Source of the DNA: Pirellulaceae bacterium
GTDB lineage: Bacteria > Planctomycetota > Planctomycetia > Pirellulales > Pirellulaceae
Assembly (NCBI GenBank): GCA_026004775.1
Contig: BPJU01000002.1
Location: forward strand, 62,001-126,000
Direction of reading: 5' to 3'
Length of the DNA: 64,000 nucleotides
A program made the translations under genes and the position numbers. Every line of letters begins with the position of its first letter. Positions within the stretch are counted from its first letter, which is position 1. The notes beneath the pieces are model-generated. The model searched no databases, was not told the DNA's origin, and was given only the letters and a program-made list of their open reading frames with translations. Of this stretch, positions 56,115-64,000 are shown one piece after another.

Positions 56115-59100
56115 GTGAAAACGAAGCGATCCGCACGTTGGGGTTGGGTTCGAAAGCTGATGCAGTCGGCGAGGTCAGCGGCGGCGGCCGCAGGCGATAG
56201 CTCGTCTGGAGCAGTTGGAGGATCGGCGGTTGCTGGCGGGTATCGCCGAGCTGGCGCCGTGGGCTGACGTGGGATCCTCAGGAGGTGGTGGGGAAGGAGA
56301 GGGCACGGTATCGAACTTCGTACCGGACCAGTTATTGGTGATGTTTCGTCCGGGGACGACGCCTGCCCAACGTGCCTTGATCGCTCATCAGGCCGGCGGC
56401 CAGATTGTCCAGTATTATTCGGCGGTCAACACGGCGTTGATTCAGTTGACCACCGGCAGCGACGTGCAGGCCGCTGTGGCTCGATGGTCGGCCTTTCCGG
56501 AGGTGCGGATCGCGGAGCCGAATTTTGTGTATCAATGGGACCGCTTGCCGAACGATCCGTTGTTCAATGACCAATACGGTTTGCACAACTTTGGCCAAAT
56601 CCCATTCTTCGGAACGCCCGATGCGGATATTGACGCGCCGGAAGCGTGGGATATCACCGTCGGTTCGAGGAACGTGGTAATCGCGGTGTTGGATTCAGGT
56701 ATTGACGTAAACCATCCGGATCTGCGGGACAACTTATTTATCAATACGGGCGAAATTCCCGGAAATTCCATAGATGATGATGGCAATGGTTTTATTGACG
56801 ACGTATTTGGCTGGAATGGGGATGCAAATAACGGTAACGTTACCGACACCTTTGGTCATGGGACGCATGTGGCAGGGATCATCGGTGCGCGCGGTAACAA
56901 CGGTATTGGCGTTAGCGGGGTCTCTTGGGAAGTGACCCTTCTACCGCTGAAGTTAGGCGACTCAGCTCCGACGCTGGCAGGAATTGTCGGCGCGCACAAC
57001 TACATGTTCACCATGAAACGACGGGGTGTGAACATCCGCGCCAGCAACCACAGCTATGGGGGGCCGACATTCTCAGGAATCGAGTTGGCTTTGGTACAGC
57101 AGGCGTTCCAGGAAGGGATTCTCTACGTCGCTGCGGCGGGCAACAACGGCACCAATAACGACTTGATACCTAATTATCCCTCGGGCTATGACGTACCGAA
57201 CGTAATTGCCGTAGCAGCCAGTGACTGGAATGACCAATTGACGGCCTTCAGCCAGTTCGGTCCGCAAACGGTCGATTTGGCAGCGCCGGGCGATTTCATC
57301 ATCAGTACTTATCCGATTGGCTTGGGAAGCATCGGTCCGAACCTCGAATACGAGTATCTGCCCGGTACGTCGATGGCCACACCGATGGTGACCGGTGTCG
57401 CGGCATTGTTGTACTCACTGGAACCGTCGTTGACTCCAGTACAAGTCAAATCACTTATTTTGAACAGTGTAGACGTGTTGCCCCAAATGCAGGGCAAACT
57501 GCTGACAGGTGGGCGGCTCAACGCGCGCAAGGCGATTGAGTTGCTACCGACCGGCGCTTTTCGCGGTGTGGTCTACGAAGACTTGAATCGCAACGGCCGG
57601 CGGGAATTCAATGAATTCGGCATCGCAAACGCCGTGGTTTTCGTGGATCTGAATGGCAACCGGTTGCGGGATCCTTCGGAGCCGTTTGCTGTGACCGGAG
57701 CCGACGGGTCCTATAACATCGTGAACTTCCATGGAGCGGGCACCTACACGATTCTGGTGGAGCCGATTCCGGGCCTACAGCCGATAAACCCGCCGGGAGG
57801 CGGCCGGCAGATAACGGTGCCCGGACGCCAGGACGTGATTCCCGACGTGGATTTCGGCTTCGGCCGGCCTCCGGGAATTGAACCCGGCGGTATTGTGTGG
57901 AATGACCTGGACGGCAACGGCCAGCAGGACCCGGGGGAGCCGGGGATCGCGGGAGCTTATGTGTGGTTCGACATCAATAATAACGGCCGGCCCGATTTCG
58001 GGGAGCCGGCTGTACGCACCGGGCCGAACGGGCGGTTTACCTTGCCGCTCATTGCCACGGGCAGCTATACGTTGCGGGTGCAGGTCGGGCCCAGTTGGCG
58101 ACAGACATTCCCCGCCGCTCCGGGAACGCACACGGTAGTGATCGGCGGCGGAGGCACGACGGCCCAGATCGTCGACTTTGGCTTTACCGGCGGGGACTTG
58201 CTCGATTTTGGAAACGCGGCTCCCGGCGGCCGGGATACGTTCCTTTCGGACAACGGGCCGCGGCACGGTATTCTGCCCGGATTCCAGTTGGGGCCGACGC
58301 TCACCGGAGAAGTCGACGCCAATGGCCCCGACGACAACGACGGCATTGTGTTCCCTTCCCGGTTGATTGCCGGCCAGCAGGCGACGTTGTCCGTGGACGT
58401 GCGGCTGGGAGGTCAATCACGGGGACTGCTTCAGGGCTGGATCGACTTTAACAACGACGGGGATTTCAACGACCCGGGTGAGCAAGTCATACGCGATTTG
58501 CGGCTGGGCGAGGGCGTTCATCAGGTGACGATCAGCGTACCCCCGAATGCCGTCACCGGGGCGGTGCGAGCTCGGTTCCGCTACGGTTGGGAACGAGGTC
58601 TGGGGCCGACCGGTCCGGCGATGGCCGGCGAGGTGGAAGACTATGGGGTGCTGATTTCAGGGGATGTTCCCCAGGCGGTCAATGACACGTTCAGTGTGCC
58701 GCAGGATTCGGTTCAAGTCGTGCTCGACGTGCTGGCCAACGACTTGGCCAGTTCGGCCGGCGGTTTGCGCGTGCAGAGTGCCACCTCGCCCACGTCGCGG
58801 GGCGGCACGGTGACGGTGCCGGCCGGCGGCCAAAACGTGCTCTACACGCCGCGTGTCGGCTTCTTCGGTACGGATACGTTCGACTACACCATCATCGATA
58901 ATGCCGGGCGCACGGCGACGGCTCGCGTCACCGTCAACGTGGTACCCACGTTCGTAGCCCCTCAGGCGGTGGACGACCAGGACTTTGTCGCCCGCAACAA
59001 CGACCCGCCCAATATCCCGCTGGATCCGCTCAACAAGGGCAAAGCGATTGCGGTCTTGGCCAATGACATTCTGGGGGCCAATCCGCCGACGCGCATCTCG

Positions 59101-60414
59101 GCTATCGTGTCCGGACCCAGCCATGGCGCAGTGGTGATCGACAACCGCGGCACGCCGCAACCGGACGATGATGTCATTCGGTATCAACCGGTGGCGGGGT
59201 TCGAGGGTGTGGATCAGTTCCGGTATCGGATCACCGACTCGGTCGGCGCTAGCAGCGAAGCGACGGTCACTCTGTTTGTTGGTGATGCCTTCAGTAATGA
59301 TCTGGTGCGCTACAGCGTGTCGTTTACGAATCTGGCCGGTGCCCCGATTTCCAGCGTGGAAGTTGGCCAGGATTTCGTGGTGGTTGTGACGGTCGACGAT
59401 ATCCGCACGACGGCCACCACCCCGGATTTGCCGCCGGATAGCGAACGCGGTGTGTTTGCCGCCTATCTGGACCTGCTTTATCCGGGAACGCTGGTGCAAA
59501 TCCAGCCTCCTTTGCGCTTTGACGGGGACTACCGCGATACGCCGGAGGGAAATACTTCGGTGCCGGGCATCATTGACGAAGCGGGCGCTTTCCGATCGTT
59601 CGACCAGCCGCCGCCGGGGCCTGGCCCGAAGGTGTTGTATCGGGCCGTGTTCCGCGCCGTAGCCACCGGGACCGCAACGTTCTTGCCCGACCCGGCCGAC
59701 GATGTTTTCAATCCGGGGCCGCCGCCGGTGTTCGGGAACCACGACACGTTGCTGTATGAACCGCCGTCGTTTGTCAGCATCAACGATATTACGTACCTCG
59801 GGGCGTCGATCAATATTGTGGCGTCCGGCGAGGCACGGCCGATGCACAACTATACGATGGCCAACGATGTCAACGGCGACCGCCGCGTCAACACGCACGA
59901 CCTGCTGCTGCTGATTGCTCGATTGCGCCAGGGAGCCACCGGCGAAGGGGAGCTTTCGCGCAACCAGCTCTATTACGACACCACCAACGATAGTCGCATC
60001 AACACGCTCGACGCGTTCAACATTTTGCGCGAACTGCGCAGCCAGAGCGTGCGCTCTACAGCCGAAGGTGAAGGTGAGGCTCCCTCGTCGGCCGACTTGC
60101 TCCAAACCGCCGGAGCCGATAATCGGCCGGTTCCCGCCCTGGATCCTTCGTCGGTACTTTTGGTCCATCGCCAGGATCCGGTCGGCCCGAGCACGGCGCC
60201 CGGTTCGGCAAAGAGTAAGCCCGAAGACCGCACGCCTCGCGTAACGACCTTTGTCGGAGGGCGGCCTGCACTGGCCACCAACGAGCGCCCGCATGATCGG
60301 GCGGTGCGCGAGTGGCTCGGCCACGGCTCCGGGCACCGCGAGGACCTGGTGAACCAGTTGGACGACGAGTTCTTCAAAGAGATTGGCAGCCGCTGGAACC
60401 GGAGCCAAGAATAA
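56115..60414 (+). CDS. Modular secreted S8 (subtilisin-like) protease, apparent N-terminal frameshift
   Basis: The body reads in one frame from about 56161. The planctomycete export motif LEQLEDRRLLAG opens at 56206, but its upstream basic segment (GTG 56115, VKTKRSARWGWVRKL) lies in another frame. Counting from 56215: propeptide-like segment (about 35-106), peptidase S8 with Asp160 (LDSGIDVNHPD), His215 (FGHGTHVAG), Asn310 and Ser386 (GTSMATP), two SdrD-B-like repeats (about 447-655), GEVED (about 660-810), two cadherin-like domains (about 815-1025), a cohesin-like segment and a dockerin (DVNGDRRVNTHDLLLL). A surface protease is likely. Confidence 0.85.
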
Positions 60415-60616
60415 CGGCCAGCCTGACAATCCTATGTAATCCGCTGCGAGGGCCGGCCGAAGCGTCAGGCTCAGCCCCCCGAAAAAAAATTGGGTTGATC
60501 GGCCAAAAAAACTTGCAAGTGCCCCTCCGTCTCTATTAAAATCCCGACGGTGGGTGCCCCGACTAGCGGGGGCCCGGGTACGTTTCTTATCTGTCCTTTT
60601 TGTGGGGGGTACGAGT

Positions 60617-61636
60617 ATGCGACGCTTTATTCGTCGGGGGTTTACTCTTGTAGAGTTGCTGGTGGTGATTGCCATTATCGGGATTCTCGTGTCGCTTTTG
60701 TTGCCGGCCGTGCAGGCTGCGCGGGAAGCTTCGCGCCGGATGGCCTGTAGCAACAACCTGAAGCAATTGGCACTGGCGGTACACAATTATCATGACACCT
60801 ACAAGGTGTTCCCGCCGGGCGGGATTACGCCGGGGCCGTGTTGCTCGACGCCCAGTGCCGGCACTTGGACGCTGTTTATCTTGCCTTTTCTCGAGCAGCA
60901 GACGGTGGCCGACCAGTACAATTTCAATTTATTCAATGATGCCAGTCCGGGACGGCCTGGTCCGAACGATTTTGTGACCACGATGACGCTCAAGATTTTC
61001 TTGTGCCCCTCGGACATCAATACGCGGACGACGGACCGGCCCGAGTCGGGTCCGGGCAGTCGTTTTCAGTACGCGCCGGGTTCATACCGTGCGGTAAGTG
61101 GTGCGGCGCATCGAGGCGGCCAGTGGATGGATTCCAACCAGATCAGCACCTGGGTCATCCAGAACCGCGGTGTGCTGCACGGTGTGGCCGGCACGCACTA
61201 TGGGCTTTTCCGAGCGACCGCCAATACCACGTCGTCCGAGACCTTTGCCAGCATCCTGGATGGCACGTCCAATACGCTGCTCATTGGCGAATATATGACC
61301 CGGACGCGCAACCGCCGGCGCACCTTCTGGGCGTATACCTATACGTCATACAATCAATCGTCACCGTCGGTCGGCCAACCGCGCGTCCTGATTCCTGACT
61401 ACGACCGTTGCCTGGCAATTGGCGGAACGAACGGCAGCAACCCGTGCAAGCGGGCCTTCGCCAGCTTCCACAAACAGGTGATCCAATTCGCTCTGGCAGA
61501 CGGATCGGTACGGCCCATCAGTACGAACGTCTTTATGGGAATTGAGGGCCCCACCCAGAACAATCCGATCGATATGGGGGTCTTGCCGTCGATGGCCACA
61601 ATTCAAGGCAATGAACCGCGGTTCTTGAATGACTAG
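60617..61636 (+). CDS. DUF1559 prepilin-like protein, intact copy
   Basis: Prepilin motif [19 protein letters not shown] at the N-terminus (start 60617, GGGGGG upstream), then the DUF1559 signature [19 protein letters not shown] and the C-terminal H-X9-DG motif (SFHKQVIQFALADGS). Length 339. DUF1559 proteins are highly expanded in planctomycetes and presumed to be pilin-like surface proteins; the role is unproven. A second, nearly identical copy follows at 61925-62945. Confidence 0.93.
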   Translation: MRRFIRRGFTLVELLVVIAIIGILVSLLLPAVQAAREASRRMACSNNLKQLALAVHNYHDTYKVFPPGGITPGPCCSTPSAGTWTLFILPFLEQQTVADQYNFNLFNDASPGRPGPNDFVTTMTLKIFLCPSDINTRTTDRPESGPGSRFQYAPGSYRAVSGAAHRGGQWMDSNQISTWVIQNRGVLHGVAGTHYGLFRATANTTSSETFASILDGTSNTLLIGEYMTRTRNRRRTFWAYTYTSYNQSSPSVGQPRVLIPDYDRCLAIGGTNGSNPCKRAFASFHKQVIQFALADGSVRPISTNVFMGIEGPTQNNPIDMGVLPSMATIQGNEPRFLND

Positions 61637-61924
61637 TGCCAGCGTTGATGCACTGTCTCGTTGGAAGTGATGGGGGGTACGTTCTAGAGGGGTACGCTAT
61701 CGGAAAAAAAGGCACAGCGTAGTCAAGATTCATTTCTTGGTGGTGTAACACGCATCCCAGCAGAGGCGGGTTTTCAGACGGTGAAGGTACCCGGGGCGCT
61801 CGGGGTATGCGCCCTGAAATGATTGACAAACCGATCGCTCTCAGGCAGAATACTTCCGAAGAAGGGTCGGCTAGATGTTAGCCGACCGGAAGTCTCATTG
61901 TGTGTTTTCTTCGGAGGTGTTTTT
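61637..61924. other. Intergenic region between DUF1559 copies
   Basis: 288 bp without a credible gene. The region differs from that upstream of the first copy, so the duplication did not carry the promoter with it, or it has since diverged. Confidence 0.4.
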
Positions 61925-62945
61925 ATGGTCGGGTTTCGGCGCAAGGGGTTTACGCTGGTGGAGTTGTTGGTAGTCATCGCGATTATCGGGATTCTCGTGT
62001 CGCTTTTGTTGCCGGCCGTGCAGGCTGCGCGGGAAGCTTCGCGCCGGATGGCCTGTAGCAACAACCTGAAGCAATTGGCACTGGCGGTACACAATTATCA
62101 TGACACCTACAAGGTGTTCCCGCCGGGCGGGATCACGCCGGGGCCGTGTTGCTCGACGCCCAGTGCCGGCACTTGGACGCTGTTTATCTTGCCTTTCCTC
62201 GAGCAGCAGACGGTGGCCGACCAGTACAATTTCAATCTTATTCAATGATGCCAGTCCGGGACGGCCTGGTCCGAACGATTTTGTGACCACGATGACGCTC
62301 AAGATTTTCTTGTGCCCCTCGGACATCAATACGCGGACGACGGACCGGCCCGAGTCGGGTCCGGGCAGTGGTCTTCAGTACGCGCCGGGTTCATACCGTG
62401 CGGTAAGTGGTGCGGCGCATCGAGGCGGCCAGTGGATGGATTCCAACCAGATCAGCACCTGGGTCATCCAGAACCGCGGTGTGCTGCACGGTGTGGCCGG
62501 CACGCACTATGGGCTTTTCCGAGCGACCGCCAATACCACGTCGTCCGAGACCTTTGCCAGCATCCTGGATGGCACGTCCAATACGCTGCTCATTGGCGAA
62601 TATATGACCCGGACGCGCAACCGCCGGCGCACCTTCTGGGCGTATACCTATACGTCATACAATCAATCGTCACCGTCGGTCGGCCAACCGCGCGTCCTGA
62701 TTCCTGACTACGACCGTTGCTTGGCAATTGGCGGAACGGACGGCAGCAACCCGTGCAAGCGGGCCTTCGCCAGCTTCCACAAACAGGTGATCCAATTCGC
62801 TCTGGCAGACGGATCGGTACGGCCCATCAGTACGAACGTCTTTATGGGAATTGAGGGCCCCACCCAGAACAATCCGGTTGATATGGGGGTATTGCCTTCG
62901 ATGGCAACCATCCAGGGTAATGAGCCTCGGTTCCTGAACGATTGA
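61925..62945 (+). pseudogene. DUF1559 prepilin-like protein, frameshifted copy
   Basis: The second copy starts [15 protein letters not shown] and keeps 99% identity over about 900 bp. One extra C (CAATCTTATTC at about 62232 versus CAATTTATTC) shifts the frame; the first part stops at 62248, and the rest continues intact in another frame to a stop at 62945 including H-X9-DG. The 3' end (62891 on) differs from copy 1 by many silent changes. Either a recent pseudogene or a sequencing error. Confidence 0.85.
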
Positions 62946-63058
62946 AAAGTTCTTCTCTGCGTGGAAGAATATTCGACGACCAGGTATGAGCGGGTGGCGG
63001 TCATCACAGGCCGCCACGCCGCTCTTGTTGGTACGCGGGGCATGATAGGAGACTTCTT

Positions 63059-63493
63059 ATGCACGTCGGTCATCGCTTTGCGTTGTGGTTCGCCGCAGGT
63101 TGCGCTTTGGTCGCCGCCGGCTGTAACCGTGGAGTTCGGTTAGCGCCGGTCGAAGGCCAGATCACACTGGACGGCCAACCGGTGAAGGATGCCGTGGTGA
63201 CGTTTACTCCCGTGCTGCCGCCCAAAGGGCTGGAAGCCGCCGCCTCTACGGGGCGCACGGACGAGCAAGGTCGGTACCAGTTGCGGCTGTTGTCGGATAA
63301 CCGCACTGGAGCTGTCGTGGGCCAACATAATGTGACGGTGACGATCAACGTGGAAAGCGAAAGCGATGTATCGACGGAAGAAGAAATAGCGCGCCAAAAT
63401 GCTGTCCCGACCAACTACTTTAAATTCGAGGTTAAGCCGGGTTCCAATAAGGCGGATTTTCAACTAAGCCGCAACCCGCAACCTCCTCAATAA
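63059..63493 (+). CDS. Carboxypeptidase-regulatory-like lipoprotein
   Basis: Signal and lipobox (ALVAAGC) followed by one beta-sandwich domain: VEGQITLDGQPVKDAVVTF and TDEQGRYQLRLL match the carboxypeptidase regulatory-like (transthyretin-like) fold. 144 residues. Such small lipoproteins frequently follow DUF1559 genes in planctomycetes; a linked role in the cell envelope is inferred. Confidence 0.82.
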   Translation: MHVGHRFALWFAAGCALVAAGCNRGVRLAPVEGQITLDGQPVKDAVVTFTPVLPPKGLEAAASTGRTDEQGRYQLRLLSDNRTGAVVGQHNVTVTINVESESDVSTEEEIARQNAVPTNYFKFEVKPGSNKADFQLSRNPQPPQ

Positions 63494-63634
63494 TCACCAA
63501 AGCGATTGGGCTTTGCGTGAGATGCCAAGGAACTAGTGCCATCAGGTAGCAGCCGGCCTGCCTGCGGCAGCGGTTGTGCGGCTCCCGAGGTGTGAGGGAT
63601 GGTGTGCCAGGCTGCCTTTTGGAAAGGGGGCACG

Positions 63635-64000
63635 GTGAATCGAGCTAACACGGTCCGTGTGGCTCTGGCAATGCTTGCCGTTGGCTTGATGGCCGGGCTG
63701 TCGTGCCGGAAACCGTCTGGTACGGGGGCCCCACTTTCCCCGGGGGGTTCCTCGAGCTCCTCGGCCCGGGTCGTGGTGAACACTACTGAAGATGGACTCC
63801 TGGAGGTGGCGGCTCAGAACGGGGCGCTTGACGCTGAAGCTTTGGCTCAGGTTACGGACTGGAGCAAAGTTGTCCAGTTGCGCATTCAGGAATGTGGCGA
63901 GGTCGATGATGGGTTATGGCAACGGATCGGTACGGCTGAGAACCTGAAGAAGCTGGAGCTGATTCGTGTGCCGGTGACCGACGACGATCTTCAGACGCTG
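63635..64000 (+). CDS. Leucine-rich-repeat lipoprotein, 3' end outside window
   Basis: A GTG start at 63635 (AAAGGGGG upstream) opens a frame to the last base. A signal peptide ends in a lipobox-like GLSC. After a Ser-rich spacer comes a leucine-rich-repeat start: LWQRIGTAENLKKLELIRVP and VTDDDLQTL. 122 codons are visible; the gene is cut by the window end. Planctomycete LRR lipoproteins are common; function unknown. Confidence 0.7.
   Translation, partial: MNRANTVRVALAMLAVGLMAGLSCRKPSGTGAPLSPGGSSSSSARVVVNTTEDGLLEVAAQNGALDAEALAQVTDWSKVVQLRIQECGEVDDGLWQRIGTAENLKKLELIRVPVTDDDLQTL

Noticed and set aside
58657-60786. Long minus-strand ORF of 709 codons
   Set aside because: Antisense shadow of the modular protease; Arg/His-rich and without any recognisable domain.

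Overview
The window looks like a chromosomal segment of a planctomycete (Planctomycetota, most like the Pirellulales). The reasons are lineage-typical families: two DUF1559 (H-X9-DG prepilin-like) proteins, a BBP7-type outer-membrane barrel, a secreted sulfatase, a kinase-like protein with the planctomycete 'GLIT-WQA-QLL' N-terminus, the LEQLEDRRLLAG export motif, and GEVED, cadherin-like and dockerin modules on a giant subtilase. The DNA is GC-rich. No rRNA or tRNA gene and no convincing CRISPR array was found.

Layout. 1-8 kb: a G-rich palindromic repeat field, a 211-bp IS66-like MITE, a probable Csx3-like protein with a P-loop ATPase domain (1089-2477, minus), small or secreted hypothetical proteins, queG, and a cluster of three 36-40-nt repeats. 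8.3-8.6 kb: rpsU preceded by an overlapping 23-codon upstream ORF. 8.8-24.9 kb: a minus-strand type II secretion / type IV pilus-like locus (pseudopilins, a LamG-bearing minor-pilin-like protein, PilM/N/O/P-like proteins, a secretin, GspE, GspF) with a histidine kinase, a response regulator and a STAS protein between secretin and ATPase. 25-29 kb: uvrB overlapping a ComEA-like gene, and nadC. 29-34 kb: small lipoproteins, an ECF sigma factor with a probable anti-sigma partner, and typA. 34-38.4 kb: pstSCAB behind a Pho-box-like array of 11-bp repeats. 38.5-42.5 kb: an esterase, a 684-bp IS66-like non-autonomous element with a second 211-bp MITE nested in it, a sulfatase and a methyltransferase. 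43-50.4 kb: a cbb3 oxidase operon (diheme lipoprotein cytochrome, membrane protein, ccoN, ccoO, two small membrane proteins, copper P-type ATPase, SafE/UreH-like protein). 50.4-55.1 kb: a large pseudokinase and a BBP7 porin-like protein. 56-64 kb: a modular S8 protease whose N-terminus is out of frame with its body, two near-identical DUF1559 genes (one frameshifted), a carboxypeptidase-regulatory-like lipoprotein, and a leucine-rich-repeat lipoprotein cut by the window end.

How they work together. The pilus/T2SS genes form one machine with its own signalling module. pstSCAB is a phosphate-uptake operon. The cco block encodes a low-oxygen terminal oxidase plus copper delivery, and its CcoP function seems to be split between a lipoprotein cytochrome and a 58-aa membrane anchor. 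The most unusual items are the Csx3-like/P-loop protein without CRISPR genes in view, the nested IS66-type MITEs, the possible split CcoP, the gene-conversion tract in the DUF1559 pair and the frameshifted protease N-terminus. All calls come from reading the sequence by eye; no database search was run.
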